A stretch of 64,000 nt of DNA, taken from assembly GCA_009837445.1 (NCBI GenBank), contig VXTM01000015.1, positions 18,301 to 82,300 of the forward strand, given 5' to 3'. The position numbers were made by a program, and so were the translations under genes. The DNA is from Acidimicrobiaceae bacterium. Lineage in GTDB: Bacteria > Actinomycetota > Acidimicrobiia > Acidimicrobiales > Aldehydirespiratoraceae. Every line of letters starts with the position of its first letter. Position 1 is the first letter of the stretch. The notes below the pieces were generated by a model. It saw nothing but the letters and a program-made list of their open reading frames with translations. It searched no databases and was not told the DNA's origin. Below, in pieces: positions 24,380 through 33,938 of the stretch.

Positions 24380-25878
24380 TGGGATCCGTGCTGGCCCAGC
24401 TCGAGCCCGTGGTCACGCCGGCCGTCGACTGGGCGGGTCTGCTGCCGGTGCTCCTGCCGGCCGCGGGAGCGCTGGTGCTGCTGATGGTCCGCTCGCTGGT
24501 GCCGAGCCGGCTGCTGCCGGCCGGGCTCGACGCGCTCTGGACCTTCGCGGTGGCGGCGGCGGGGTTCGTCGCCGTCGTGGTCCTGTGGCAGCGCGACGGT
24601 GAGGTCACCGCATTCGGGGACCAGCTCGTGATGGACGGCCTGGCCCTGTTCACTGCTGCGGTCGTCTTCGGCTCGGTGGCGCTGGCCGCCCCCACGCTGC
24701 CCCGGTACTGCGAGCGAGTGGGCATCGACTCCGCTGAGCTCTGCGTGCTGACCCTGCTGGCCGCGGCCGGGGCGGTGGTGATGGCCGGGGCCGCCGATCT
24801 GATCGTGCTGTTCCTGGGGCTGGAGACGATGTCCATCGCGGCCTACGTGATGGCCGCCCTCAACCTGCGCCGGCTGGAGTCGCTGGAGGCGGGTCTCAAG
24901 TACTTCGTGCTGGGCGCCTTCTCCACCGCGTTCCTGCTGTACGGGATCGCCCTCGTCTACGGAGCGACCGGCACGACCAGCCTCGACGGGATCGCCGGCT
25001 ATCTGGACACCTTCCTGGTGCTGCGCGACGGGATGCTGTTGGCCGGCCTGGCGATGCTCCTGGTCGGCCTGGGGTTCAAGGTGGCCGCGGTGCCGTTCCA
25101 CGCCTGGGCGCCCGACGTGTACGTGGGCGCGCCCACGCCGGTGACCGCTCTGATGGCCTCAGCGGTGAAGGCGGCCGGGTTCGCGGCGCTCATCCGGGTG
25201 TTCGTGGATGCGCTGGGGGTGCGGGCCGACGACTGGCAGCCGGTCGTGTTCGCCCTGGCCTGCGCAACGCTGGCGGTCGGGTCGGTGCTGGCCGCAGTTC
25301 AGAGCGACGCCAAGCGCATCCTGGCCTACTCGTCCATCTCGCACGCCGGGTTCATCCTCGTCGGCGTGCAGGCGGCCTCCGATTCCGGCGTGGCCGCAGT
25401 GCTGTTCTACCTGGCCGCCTACGCGGTGATCGCGGTCGGGAGCTTCACCGTGGTGGCCGTCCTGTCGGGTCGGACGGACGACCGCACCGGCCTGGCCGCG
25501 CTGGCCGGGCTCGGAAGCCGCAAGCCGGCCCTGGCCCTGGGGCTGACGATCCTGCTGCTGGCTCAGGCCGGCGTGCCGTTCACGTCGGGCTTCGTGGCCA
25601 AGTTCTCGGTCATCTCCGCGGCCGTGGAGGCCCGCTCGTACTGGCTGGCCATAGTGGCGATGGTCAGCGCGGTGGTCGCCGCCTTCGCCTACCTGCGGGT
25701 GGTGGTGGCCATGTACTTCGGCGACCCAGGCACCGACGGCTCCGACGCCGACGACGCCTCGCCCGCGATGGGTCTGGGAGCAGCATCCGTGATCGTGGTA
25801 GCCGTGCTGTTCACCGTCGCCGCCGGCATCGTCCCCGGCCTGCTGGAGTCCCTGTCCAGCACCGCGGCGGGACTGTGA
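24379..25878 (+). CDS. nuoN: NADH-quinone oxidoreductase subunit N (operon 1)
   Basis: The 499-residue antiporter-like subunit closes the first complex I operon. Characteristic blocks are LGLETMSIAAYVMAAL, PFHAWAPDVYVGAPTPVTA and ILAYSSISHAGFI. No terminator hairpin is obvious in the 36 bp before the next gene, so some read-through into the PhyH gene is possible. Confidence 0.95.
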   Translation: MGSVLAQLEPVVTPAVDWAGLLPVLLPAAGALVLLMVRSLVPSRLLPAGLDALWTFAVAAAGFVAVVVLWQRDGEVTAFGDQLVMDGLALFTAAVVFGSVALAAPTLPRYCERVGIDSAELCVLTLLAAAGAVVMAGAADLIVLFLGLETMSIAAYVMAALNLRRLESLEAGLKYFVLGAFSTAFLLYGIALVYGATGTTSLDGIAGYLDTFLVLRDGMLLAGLAMLLVGLGFKVAAVPFHAWAPDVYVGAPTPVTALMASAVKAAGFAALIRVFVDALGVRADDWQPVVFALACATLAVGSVLAAVQSDAKRILAYSSISHAGFILVGVQAASDSGVAAVLFYLAAYAVIAVGSFTVVAVLSGRTDDRTGLAALAGLGSRKPALALGLTILLLAQAGVPFTSGFVAKFSVISAAVEARSYWLAIVAMVSAVVAAFAYLRVVVAMYFGDPGTDGSDADDASPAMGLGAASVIVVAVLFTVAAGIVPGLLESLSSTAAGL

Positions 25879-25914
25879 CGATCACGCGTTGATGCGGCCG
25901 AACCGTCTGAGACA

Positions 25915-26745
25915 ATGTCAGCCGTGATCACGCCGGAGATGCGGGGTGCCTTCGGCGCCGACGGCGTCGTGAAGGTGCCCGGCGCGGTGGGCGACGAGTG
26001 GATCGATCGGATCCTCGCGGACGCACAGCGCGAGCTGGACACCCCCGGTCCGTGGGTAACCGACACGAATCCGGGCGGCTCTTGGGACCGGCTCTTCACC
26101 ACGCGGTACCGCTGGCAGCAGGAGCCGGTTGTGCGCGACTTCGTGTTCCGGTCGCCGATCGCGGCCATGGCCGCGGCCCTGACCGGCTCGTCGACGATGC
26201 GCTTCTACTTCGACCACCTGCTCGTCAAGGAGCCCCACACGGCCGCGCCCACCCCCTGGCATCAGGACATCCCGTACTGGCCGTTCCTGGGGAAGCAGAT
26301 CGTCTCGGCCTGGGTAGCGGCCACCCCGAGCATGGTCGCCGAGAGCTCCCTGGAGTTCGTGCGAGGATCGCATCGCTGGAACGCCTACTACGCGCCGGAG
26401 TCCTTCGACGGCCAGGGCGGCTGGACCGAGGACTTCGACGGCGATCCCATGCCCGACATCGAAGCGGCCCGAGACCAGGCAGGCTGCCCCTACGACATTG
26501 TCGGGTTCGACGTGGAGCCGGGGGACGCCATCTTCTTCTCGGCCTGGATCATCCACGGTGCGCCGCCGAACCGCGGCGCCGGCCGCCGGGTGGCGCTGTC
26601 GACCCGCTGGCTGGGCGACGACGCCACGTGGTTCCCCCACCCCGGATGCGATCCCACCGTCACCCAGGACGACACGACCGCGGTGCCCGGCGAGTATCCG
26701 GCCGACGACGAGCGCTTCCCGCTGGTCCACTCCACCGAGCGCTAG
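25915..26745 (+). CDS. phytanoyl-CoA dioxygenase (PhyH) family protein
   Basis: The 276-residue protein is an Fe(II)/2-oxoglutarate-dependent oxygenase. The metal triad is His116 and Asp118 in WHQDIPYW and His214 in IIHGAPPN, with Arg residues near the C-terminus available for 2-oxoglutarate. Members hydroxylate very diverse small molecules, and the substrate cannot be read here. It lies between two complex I operons, but nothing in it points to respiration. The ATG at 25915 gives the family-typical start. Confidence 0.85.
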   Translation: MSAVITPEMRGAFGADGVVKVPGAVGDEWIDRILADAQRELDTPGPWVTDTNPGGSWDRLFTTRYRWQQEPVVRDFVFRSPIAAMAAALTGSSTMRFYFDHLLVKEPHTAAPTPWHQDIPYWPFLGKQIVSAWVAATPSMVAESSLEFVRGSHRWNAYYAPESFDGQGGWTEDFDGDPMPDIEAARDQAGCPYDIVGFDVEPGDAIFFSAWIIHGAPPNRGAGRRVALSTRWLGDDATWFPHPGCDPTVTQDDTTAVPGEYPADDERFPLVHSTER

Positions 26746-26781
26746 CCGGGCCCGGCCGGCCGGTCCCCGTCAAGCTGCCGT

Positions 26782-28437
26782 TCAGGGCTCGTCGGTCTCC
26801 ATTCGCTGGAGTTCCTCCTGGATCTCGTCCATCAGCATGGCCAGGTGGATCACGTCCGCAATCGTGACCGAGCCCAGGAACCGTCCCGACTCCGGGTCGG
26901 TTACCGGGATCACCCCCTGCGAGGTGGCGGTCATCCGCTCCAGCGCATCGTGGATCGGATCGTCGGGGCGGGCCTTGAGCGTGCTGGCCCGCATCACCGC
27001 CCCCAGCGTGGCGGTGGCGTGGGCGCCCCGGCGAACCGAGTGGAGCCCGGACGTGGAGACGATCCCCGACACATCGCCGCCGTCCACCACCAGGTAGTCG
27101 TGCTGGTTGGGCACTGTCCAAGCGTCGATGAACTCGGCCACCGAGGTCTCGGATCCCGGATAGTCGCGGGTCGAGTCCATCACGGTGCGAACTTTGACGC
27201 CTTCCAGCGCATAGCGGGCGAACGACGGTGTGACGGTGACGGGGAGCGAGGGATGCTCCGACACCGTCGCCCGCTTGACCGCGAAGTTCAGGATGGCCGG
27301 CATGAACAGGATGTACCCGAACATCGTCAGCACCAGCAGGGAGAAGATGTCCTTGGTGATAACGCCGCTCTCGAACAGCACGAGCAGGAAGGCGATCTCG
27401 GCCACGCCCTTGGACATCAGCCCGGTGGCCAGCGCGAACGGGGCGTCGATCCGGGTGAGGTAGGTGCCGATGAAGGCGCCGGCGAACTTGCCGACGAGCG
27501 GCACGAGCACCAGAGCCGCCGCGGTCGTCGGGGTCAGGTTCATGAATGACAGATCGAAGTGGAGGCCGGCCGAGGCGAAGAACAGCGGCACGAAGAAGCC
27601 CTCGGAGGCGCTCCGCATGCCGGGCATGATGTCTTCGCGCACGCCCTCGGACAGCCCCGACAGGGCAGCACCGAACAGCAGCGCTCCGATGGTGCCGTGC
27701 AGTCCCATGCGCTCGGCTCCCACGACCACCAGGAACAGGCCTCCGAGCAGCAGGCCGAAGGACAGCTCCGGCACGTTCAGGACGCGCTGCAGGAAGACGA
27801 TCACGACCGGCAGCACCTTGGCCGACAGCAGCCACGCCACTACCACGAAGGCGGCGATCTTTCCCACCAGCGCCGCCACTGCGGTCACGTTGAGGTCGTG
27901 GCTGTGCTCCCCGATCGTGAATCCCACCACGAGCAGGGAGGCGATCTCCGCGATGATCACGATGGTGAAGATCTTCAGCCCGATGGGTTGCCGTAGTGTT
28001 CCGGAGTCCGACAGCACCTTGGCTGCGAGGCCGAGGCTCGACAGCGAGAGGATGCCGGCGAGGGCCAGGGCCTCATCGAAGTCGAGGTCCAGGTCCAGGT
28101 CGATTCCGAGGATGTCCGATGTGACGGCGAGCGCCGCCACCAGCGATATGAGCACCGAGATGATGGCAGCCGCGAAATAGCGCCCCCGCATGGTCGCCAC
28201 GAAGCCCGGAACGTCGATCTCGTCTAGTCCCACGAGGAAGAACAGAACGAAGATGCCGATCTCCAAGAACAGGTTGAGGTCGTGATGCGGCTCAACAACA
28301 CCGGTGGCCGGTCCCAACAGCACTCCTGTCAGCGTGAAGGCAATGATCGAACTGAGGCCGAACCGGCTGAGCACACCCTCCAGGAGCTTGGCCACCACGA
28401 TCAGCAGGCCGATGGGGAGGAACACGTCAAGCAGCAT
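26782..28437 (-). CDS. CPA2-family cation:proton antiporter with C-terminal CBS domains
   Basis: From the ATG at 28437 the 551-residue protein has about 12 membrane helices of the Kef/NapA (CPA2) type, including FFLVGLDEIDVPGF and ALAGILSLSSLGLAAKVLSDSG. After residue about 385 comes a soluble region with two CBS-like repeats (VRTVMDST... and LGAVMRASTL...), likely a nucleotide-sensing gate. A longer in-frame start at 28578 would add 47 polar residues with no family support. Ion specificity (K+ or Na+) is not evident. Confidence 0.85.
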   Translation of the reverse strand: MLLDVFLPIGLLIVVAKLLEGVLSRFGLSSIIAFTLTGVLLGPATGVVEPHHDLNLFLEIGIFVLFFLVGLDEIDVPGFVATMRGRYFAAAIISVLISLVAALAVTSDILGIDLDLDLDFDEALALAGILSLSSLGLAAKVLSDSGTLRQPIGLKIFTIVIIAEIASLLVVGFTIGEHSHDLNVTAVAALVGKIAAFVVVAWLLSAKVLPVVIVFLQRVLNVPELSFGLLLGGLFLVVVGAERMGLHGTIGALLFGAALSGLSEGVREDIMPGMRSASEGFFVPLFFASAGLHFDLSFMNLTPTTAAALVLVPLVGKFAGAFIGTYLTRIDAPFALATGLMSKGVAEIAFLLVLFESGVITKDIFSLLVLTMFGYILFMPAILNFAVKRATVSEHPSLPVTVTPSFARYALEGVKVRTVMDSTRDYPGSETSVAEFIDAWTVPNQHDYLVVDGGDVSGIVSTSGLHSVRRGAHATATLGAVMRASTLKARPDDPIHDALERMTATSQGVIPVTDPESGRFLGSVTIADVIHLAMLMDEIQEELQRMETDEP

Positions 28438-28475
28438 TCGAAGCGCACCCCCCGTGTGGACGCCAAGACAGCGGT

Positions 28476-28501
28476 CAACAATAGTTTGTCGAATATTGTT
28501 G
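28476..28501. promoter_or_regulatory. inverted repeat upstream of the antiporter gene
   Basis: CAACAATA (28476-28483) and TATTGTTG (28494-28501) are perfect inverted arms around a 10-base centre, in an AT-rich island within otherwise GC-rich DNA. It sits 39-64 bp upstream of the antiporter start on the minus strand, where a repressor or activator site would be expected. The binding factor is unknown. Confidence 0.55.
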
Positions 28502-28663
28502 GGTCTGAGTCGAGCCGGCGGACTGGTCGAAGAGTTCGCAGCGACAGGATGGAATTGGAGTGGCCGGTAGGCGCGCACCGCGAGGCCGGGCTAGCATGGC
28601 GCACTGTTGGCGGCTACGGTCAGCCAACGGCCCGTTCGTAATTTCCCGAGGAGACGCGGTTCA

Positions 28664-29002
28664 TTGAATATCAGCACTGAGAGGCAGGGTGGAGCGTTGA
28701 TCGCAGTGGCTGAGGGCCGTGTCGATGGTGCCAATGCCCTCGAATTCCACGAGGCGCTCGAAGCCGCGATCACCCCCGACGACACGGGGATGGTGCTGGA
28801 CTTCGAGGGCATCTCCTACATCAGCAGCGCCGGTCTCAGGGTTGTCCTACTGGTGGCCAAGACGCTCCAAAAGCAGAACGCCAAGATGGCCGTCTGCTCG
28901 CTGTCCGAGTCGATCCGGGAGATATTCGAGATCAGCGGGTTCGACAAGATCATCCCGGTCCACGGTTCCCGGCCCGACGCGCTGGCCGGCGTCGGAGGCT
29001 GA
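28664..29002 (+). CDS. STAS-domain protein (anti-sigma factor antagonist type)
   Basis: The 112-residue protein is a single STAS domain. The phosphorylatable serine of SpoIIAA-type antagonists is present in YISSAGLRVVL. I chose the TTG at 28664, which has GAGGAGA 9 bp upstream and yields the usual LNISTERQGGALI start. It is a candidate partner-switch regulator, but no anti-sigma kinase or sigma factor is adjacent. It is divergent from the antiporter. Confidence 0.85.
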   Translation: MNISTERQGGALIAVAEGRVDGANALEFHEALEAAITPDDTGMVLDFEGISYISSAGLRVVLLVAKTLQKQNAKMAVCSLSESIREIFEISGFDKIIPVHGSRPDALAGVGG

Positions 29003-29036
29003 TCCTCGCCTAGCAGCCCTCTAGGCAGCCACGTCC

Positions 29037-29061
29037 CGCCGAGCCTTTCGGCTACTCGGCG
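29037..29061. terminator. hairpin after the STAS gene, possible terminator
   Basis: CGCCGAG (29037-29043) pairs with CTCGGCG (29055-29061). An alternative inner stem AGCC/GGCT competes with it. There is no T-run. It lies between the STAS gene and the next gene in the same direction. Confidence 0.35.
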
Positions 29062-29096
29062 CGCCCGCCCGCTCCTTCAGCGGGTACCGTCGCTCC

Positions 29097-29552
29097 GTGG
29101 CGGATGAGCGCGAGCGCCGCCCCGTGGCGGTTGCCTGGGACGAAGCGCGGGAGATTCTTGTCGTGGTGCTGCTGGCTGCCGCGCTGCTGCACGTGGTTGC
29201 GCCCGTAATCCGCTACCTGGGAATCGATCGGCGCTACCCGTGGTGGGATGATCTGCACAGCGCCCTCACCAACGTAAACGCGCTGACCGGTGTGCTGCTG
29301 CTGGGCGCGGCTCTGGTCGTGTGCACCACTCCGGCTGTGGACATGGTTCCCCGGCTCCGGCAGTCCGTCTACTGGATATCGCTGGCGGTGGCCGTGCTCG
29401 GCGTGGTCGCGATCATCAATGTGCTGTCGGTGCCCTCTGCCGGAGACGCAGCCGCCATGCGGCTGGCCGTCGTGGCGTGGCGCTCGGGCCCGGCGGTGCT
29501 GCTGTCGGCCTGCGCGGCCTGGATGGCCCGCCGGGTAGTGCTGCTCGGCTGA
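29097..29552 (+). CDS. hypothetical small membrane protein
   Basis: The GTG at 29097 opens a 151-residue protein with four hydrophobic segments (about 20-37, 60-82, 92-110 and 125-147) and an Arg/Glu-rich N-terminus. I recognise no domain. It precedes the second complex I operon by 76 bp in the same direction, so it could be cotranscribed, but no functional link is visible. Confidence 0.65.
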   Translation: MADERERRPVAVAWDEAREILVVVLLAAALLHVVAPVIRYLGIDRRYPWWDDLHSALTNVNALTGVLLLGAALVVCTTPAVDMVPRLRQSVYWISLAVAVLGVVAIINVLSVPSAGDAAAMRLAVVAWRSGPAVLLSACAAWMARRVVLLG

Positions 29553-29628
29553 CGGCCGGCGCGGGGCGCCATGTTCCGGGGCTTTCACTGACGCGTCGCG
29601 GGCTGCCGCGCCGGTAAGCTTCCGGCCC

Positions 29629-29994
29629 GTGTCGGAGTTCCTGCGCACCTATCTGACCGTCGGCATCTTCGGCGCTCTAGGCGTGGGCATTGTGGCGGCG
29701 CTGCTGGGGGTGGGGCGCATCCTGCGACCGTCCCGCCCGACCCCGGCCAAGATGGAGAACTACGAGTCCGGGGTGGACCCCGTCGGGGACATGTGGTCCC
29801 AGGCCAACATCCGCTACTACGTCTTCGCGCTGCTGTTCGTGCTGTTCGATGTCGAGGCCGTCTTCATCTTCCCGTGGGCCGCCCGCCTGGAGGCCTACGC
29901 GATGTTCGGCTTGGTCGAGATGGCCATCTTCATCTTCATCCTGCTTCTCGGCTTGCTCTATGCCTGGCGGAAGAGGATGCTCAGATGGGTCTGA
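29629..29994 (+). CDS. nuoA2: complex I subunit A (operon 2)
   Basis: The 121-residue NuoA homologue has three helices, the KMENYESGVDP loop and the FDVEAVFIFPWA helix. It lacks the C-terminal tail seen on NuoA of operon 1. The GTG at 29629 begins the second operon, whose downstream members are B, C, D, H, I, J, K, L, M and N. The last 11 coding bases before the stop recur just before nuoB2. Confidence 0.93.
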   Translation: MSEFLRTYLTVGIFGALGVGIVAALLGVGRILRPSRPTPAKMENYESGVDPVGDMWSQANIRYYVFALLFVLFDVEAVFIFPWAARLEAYAMFGLVEMAIFIFILLLGLLYAWRKRMLRWV

Positions 29995-30032
29995 TTAAGA
30001 AGCGCTCTGTGGGGACGGCCAGATGGGTCTAG
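29985..30032 (+). CDS. 15-codon mini-ORF bridging nuoA2 and nuoB2
   Basis: The ATG at 29985 overlaps the end of nuoA2, and the TAG (30030-30032) lies just inside nuoB2, past its ATG at 30023. It encodes [15 protein letters not shown]. The 11-bp sequence CAGATGGGTCT occurs at 29982-29992 and 30020-30030, so the segment looks like a 38-bp duplication of the junction. It may serve translational coupling or be a by-product. Confidence 0.3.
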   Translation: MGLIKKRSVGTARWV

Positions 30033-30523
30033 TCGAGTCGGGCAGGGTTCCCAAGCCCCTGTCCACCCTGCTCAACATGAGCCGCAAGTACTCGCTGTGG
30101 GTCTACCAGTGGGGGCTGGCCTGCTGCGCCATCGAGATGGGCGCGGCGTTCGGCTCGCCCCGCTACGACGTGATGCGCCTCGGGGTGATCCCGTTGCCCG
30201 CCAGCCCCCGCCAGGCCGACCTGGTGGTGATCTCAGGCACGGTGACCGACAAGATGGCGCCGTCGGTGCGCCGCCTCTACGAGCAGATGCCGGACCCCAA
30301 GTACGTGATCTCGATGGGGTCGTGCGCCAACTGCGGCGGGCCCTACTGGGACAGCTACTCGGTCACCAAGGGGGTCGACCAGATCGTGCCGGTGGACGTG
30401 TACGTACCCGGCTGCCCGCCCCGGCCGGAGGCCCTGCTCGAGGGGATCGTCATGCTGCAGGAGCGCATCCAGAACGAGGACATGGGGGAGCGCTGGAGGG
30501 GTGAGCCGATTGTCATCGACTGA
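30023..30523 (+). CDS. nuoB2: complex I subunit B (operon 2)
   Basis: The 166-residue protein keeps all four N2 cluster cysteines: [19 protein letters not shown] and [10 protein letters not shown]. It also has an extra Cys in SCANC. It is clearly divergent from NuoB of operon 1, so the two operons are not a recent duplication. It overlaps nuoC2 by 23 bases. Confidence 0.94.
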   Translation: MGLVESGRVPKPLSTLLNMSRKYSLWVYQWGLACCAIEMGAAFGSPRYDVMRLGVIPLPASPRQADLVVISGTVTDKMAPSVRRLYEQMPDPKYVISMGSCANCGGPYWDSYSVTKGVDQIVPVDVYVPGCPPRPEALLEGIVMLQERIQNEDMGERWRGEPIVID

Positions 30524-31202
30524 CATCGCCCCATCCACCGCCGACGCCGCAGAAGCGGCTGCCGACGCCGAAGCCGAGGCCCTCCTGGAGCGGGCCGGCA
30601 GCGCGCTGGGCGAGGCGCTGGTCGGGTCGCACATCTCGGCCGGGGAGCTGTGGCTGCGGGTCGACCGCGAGTCATGGGCGGACCTGGCGGGCTGGCTGCG
30701 GGATGAGGAGGGCTTCACCTTCTTCAGCTTCCTGTCGGCCATCGACTGGATGCCGTCGCCGTTCGGTCGCGACATGGACAGCACGGTCGACAACGAGCTC
30801 GACCCGCCCGAACCGAAGGAGACCCCACCCACCGAGACCGGCGTCTCCGGCGGCGAAACCCGCTTCCAGCTGCTGGCCCGGGTCAGCGACGTAGCCACCG
30901 GCCGCTCGGTGATCGCCAAGGCCGACCTGCCCGACGGGGACCTGCGCGCCCCCAGCTGGGTGCCGGTCTACCCCGGGGCCGACTGGCACGAGCGCGAGGC
31001 CTGGGAGATGTTCGGGATCACCTTCGACGGCCATCCCGGACTGCGCCACATCTACCTTCCCGGCGAGTTCGAGGGCCACCCGTTGCGCAAGGACTACCCG
31101 CTGCTGGCCCGGCGGGTGAAGCCATGGCCCGGCCTCGTCGACGTGGAGTTGATGCCCACCGAGCCCGACGAGGCCGCCGGCGCGGAGGACGGCGCAGAGT
31201 GA
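30501..31202 (+). CDS. nuoC2: complex I subunit C (operon 2)
   Basis: The 233-residue 30-kDa-type subunit ends with the family signature [17 protein letters not shown] and [14 protein letters not shown]. Relative to NuoC of operon 1 it has an acidic, Pro-rich insertion around residues 75-115 (containing [16 protein letters not shown]). The first GTG (30501) touches the GGAGGG motif, so the TTG at 30510 is a plausible real start. The end overlaps nuoD2 by four bases. Confidence 0.9.
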   Translation: MSRLSSTDIAPSTADAAEAAADAEAEALLERAGSALGEALVGSHISAGELWLRVDRESWADLAGWLRDEEGFTFFSFLSAIDWMPSPFGRDMDSTVDNELDPPEPKETPPTETGVSGGETRFQLLARVSDVATGRSVIAKADLPDGDLRAPSWVPVYPGADWHEREAWEMFGITFDGHPGLRHIYLPGEFEGHPLRKDYPLLARRVKPWPGLVDVELMPTEPDEAAGAEDGAE

Positions 31203-32368
31203 CTATCACCGAGCGCCAGCAGCTCAGCTACATCGCTGCCCAGGCCGCCGACGCCCGCGTCAACCTGGAGATCGAGACGGAGGGTATGACCCTCAACATC
31301 GGCCCTCAGCATCCGGCCACCCACGGCACGCTGCGCATCGTGGCCAAGCTCGACGGCGAGCAGGTCGTGGCAGCCGACCCGGTCATGGGCTACATGCACC
31401 GCGGCTACGAGAAGCTGGCCGAGGTGCGCACCTACCCGCAGGTGACCACCCTCATCAACCGCATCGACTGGCTGGGGAGCTTCGCCAACGAGGTGCCCTT
31501 CATCCTGGCGGCCGAGCGGCTCATGGAGGTGGAGGCCCCGCCCCGGGCGCAGTGGATCCGCACCATCCTGTTCGAGCTGAGCCGGATCGCCAACATCACG
31601 CTGTTCCTGGGCGACATGGCCGTGCAGGTGGGCGCCATCACGCCGGTCTTCTTCGCCTTCCGCGACCGCGAGCACGTCCTCAACCAGATCGAGGCCGCCA
31701 CCGGCGGGCGCTTCCACCCCAACTTCGACCGCATCGGCGGCCTCAAGGACGACCTGCCGGCCGGCTGGATCGCTGAGACCCGCCGGGCCATGCGCAAGAT
31801 CCGCAACTTCTGCGACGAGATCGAGGAGCTCGTCGAGGGCAACGAGATCTTCCAGGCCCGCACCCGGGGGATCGGCGTCATCCCCCCCGACGTCGGGCTG
31901 TCCTACGGCCTGTCCGGCGCCAACATCCGCGCCTCGGGCGTGGACTGGGACGTGCGCCGCGACAGCCCGTGCGGGCTGGTCCACGACCAGGTCGACTGGA
32001 AGGTGTGGACCCACCCCGACGGCGACTCGTTCGCCCGGTTCTGGGTGAGGCTTCAGGAGACCCGGGAGGCGACCAAGATCGTCGACCAGCTCCTGGACGG
32101 GATCCCGTCGGGGCCGATCATGGCCAAGGTGCCGGTCATCATCAAGGTGCCCGCGGGTGAGGCCTACGTCGAGACCGAGAACCCGCTCGGAGTGATGGGC
32201 TACTACGTGGTGTCCAAGGGTGACCTGAACCCGTTCCGGGTGAAGATCCGCTCGGCGTCGTTCTCCAACGTCTCGATCACGCCGTGGCTGCTCAAGGGGG
32301 TCTACGTCCCCGACATCATCACCATCCTGGGAAGCCTCTACTTCATCCTCGGGGACATCGACCGATGA
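31199..32368 (+). CDS. nuoD2: complex I subunit D (operon 2)
   Basis: The 389-residue 49-kDa-type subunit conserves the quinone-pocket His in HPATHGTLR and Tyr in VRTYPQVTT. It lacks the long N-terminal extension of NuoD in operon 1. The GTG at 31199 overlaps the nuoC2 stop (GTGA), and the gene overlaps the nuoH2 ATG by four bases. Confidence 0.94.
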   Translation: MTITERQQLSYIAAQAADARVNLEIETEGMTLNIGPQHPATHGTLRIVAKLDGEQVVAADPVMGYMHRGYEKLAEVRTYPQVTTLINRIDWLGSFANEVPFILAAERLMEVEAPPRAQWIRTILFELSRIANITLFLGDMAVQVGAITPVFFAFRDREHVLNQIEAATGGRFHPNFDRIGGLKDDLPAGWIAETRRAMRKIRNFCDEIEELVEGNEIFQARTRGIGVIPPDVGLSYGLSGANIRASGVDWDVRRDSPCGLVHDQVDWKVWTHPDGDSFARFWVRLQETREATKIVDQLLDGIPSGPIMAKVPVIIKVPAGEAYVETENPLGVMGYYVVSKGDLNPFRVKIRSASFSNVSITPWLLKGVYVPDIITILGSLYFILGDIDR

Positions 32369-33396
32369 TTGCGCTGCTGGCGGAGCTCTCGTACTGGCAG
32401 ATCACCTCGATCCGGCTGGCAGCCGGCCTAGTGGCCGTGCTGCTGGTGGCCGGCACTCTGGTCTACGCCCACCTGTTCAAGATGGTGAGCTTCATGCAGA
32501 GCCGGCTCGGTCCCATGGAGGCCGGCCCCTACGGCTCGTTGCAGCTCCTGGCCGAGATCGGCAAGTTCCTCCAGAAGGAGGACATCGTCCCCCGCAGGGC
32601 CGACCGCTTCGTGTTCAAGGCGGCCCCGTTCGTGGTACTCACCTCCACCTTCCTGCTGCTGGTGGTGTTGCCGGGCGGACCGGACGCCTGGTTCATCACC
32701 AACGATCTGGGGATCTACCTGGCCATGGCGGTCAGCTCGGTGTCGGTGATCGGCATCCTGATGGCCGGCTGGGGCTCGGCGTCGAAGTACTCGCTGCTCG
32801 GCGGGCTGCGGGCCACCGGCCAGCTCATCGCCTACGAGCTGCCGCTGCTGCTGGCGGTGGTCGGGGTGGTCATCCAGGCCGAGACCATGAACCTGCAGGA
32901 GATCGTGCTGGCCCAAGCCAACGGCGAGATCTTCGGCTGGGGGTTGATCGGCAACCCGTTCATCCTCACCCAGTTCGCCGGTTTCGCCATCTTCATGATC
33001 GCCATGCAGGCCGAGCTCACCCAAACCCCCTTCGACATGCCGGTGGCCGAGTCGGAGCTGGTCACCGGCTACATGACCGAGTACTCCGGGCTGCGGTTCC
33101 TGCTGTTCTTCATCGGCGAGTTCGCCACCGCCGGCGTGTTCTCGGCCATCGCCGCGGTGCTGTTCCTCGGCGGCTGGTACGTGCCGGGCCTCGATCCGAC
33201 CGACAACCTGTTCAACGTGCTGGGCCCGCTGGTGCTGTTCGGCAAGGTCGTGGTGCTGACGTTCGTGGTCTTCTGGGTGCGCTTCACGTTCCCCCGCTTC
33301 CGCGAGGATCAGCTCCAGCGCCTGGCCTGGAAGTTCCTGGTGCCGCTCGCTCTGGCCAACATTGTGGTCACCGGCGTGCTCAAGGTGGTGGTGTGA
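32365..33396 (+). CDS. nuoH2: complex I subunit H (operon 2), with altered first-loop motifs
   Basis: The 343-residue membrane subunit has the NuoH helix pattern and the [15 protein letters not shown] loop. The usual ERK/ERR motif after helix 1 is replaced by [16 protein letters not shown], and the NRxPFD motif reads TQTPFD. These positions line the quinone chamber and the start of the proton path in studied complexes, so quinone handling may differ. The ATG at 32365 overlaps the nuoD2 stop. Confidence 0.9.
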   Translation: MIALLAELSYWQITSIRLAAGLVAVLLVAGTLVYAHLFKMVSFMQSRLGPMEAGPYGSLQLLAEIGKFLQKEDIVPRRADRFVFKAAPFVVLTSTFLLLVVLPGGPDAWFITNDLGIYLAMAVSSVSVIGILMAGWGSASKYSLLGGLRATGQLIAYELPLLLAVVGVVIQAETMNLQEIVLAQANGEIFGWGLIGNPFILTQFAGFAIFMIAMQAELTQTPFDMPVAESELVTGYMTEYSGLRFLLFFIGEFATAGVFSAIAAVLFLGGWYVPGLDPTDNLFNVLGPLVLFGKVVVLTFVVFWVRFTFPRFREDQLQRLAWKFLVPLALANIVVTGVLKVVV

Positions 33397-33938
33397 TGGC
33401 TCTGGTGCCCGGGCTGATCAAGGGGCTGGTGGTGACCGGCTCCACCGTCGTGCGCACCGTGTTCCCCAAGCGGGGGATGCGCACGCTGATGCCGGCGCCG
33501 ACCAAGGGCGCGGCGACCGTGCAGTACCCCCACGTGAAGGAGTCGCCCCCCACCCGGGCCCGGGGCGTGATCGCCCTCCACGAGGGCAACTGCACGGCCT
33601 GCATGCTGTGCGCCCGCGAGTGTCCCGACTGGTGCATCTACATCGAGGGTCACAAGGAGAAGGCCCCGCCCCGCCGGGCCGGGGGCAAGCCCCGCCAGGT
33701 CAACATCCTCGACCGCTTCGACATCGACTACGCGCTGTGCATGTTCTGCGGCATCTGCGTGGACGTGTGCCCGTTCGAGGCGCTGTTCTGGACCCCCGAG
33801 TACGAGTTCTCCGAACCGCGCATCGCTGATCTGCTCCACGACAAGGAGCGGCTGTCGGAGTGGATGGAGACCGTGCCCGACTTCGAGGACTACGAGGCGG
33901 GGTCGGTGGCCAAGAAGATGAAGGTGCCCCCGACATGA
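33396..33938 (+). CDS. nuoI2: complex I subunit I (operon 2)
   Basis: The 180-residue protein carries both 4Fe-4S motifs, [15 protein letters not shown] and [14 protein letters not shown]. In this 11-subunit complex NuoI2 would be the outermost iron-sulfur subunit and thus the likely docking surface for an electron donor. The ATG at 33396 shares one base with the nuoH2 stop. Confidence 0.93.
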   Translation: MALVPGLIKGLVVTGSTVVRTVFPKRGMRTLMPAPTKGAATVQYPHVKESPPTRARGVIALHEGNCTACMLCARECPDWCIYIEGHKEKAPPRRAGGKPRQVNILDRFDIDYALCMFCGICVDVCPFEALFWTPEYEFSEPRIADLLHDKERLSEWMETVPDFEDYEAGSVAKKMKVPPT

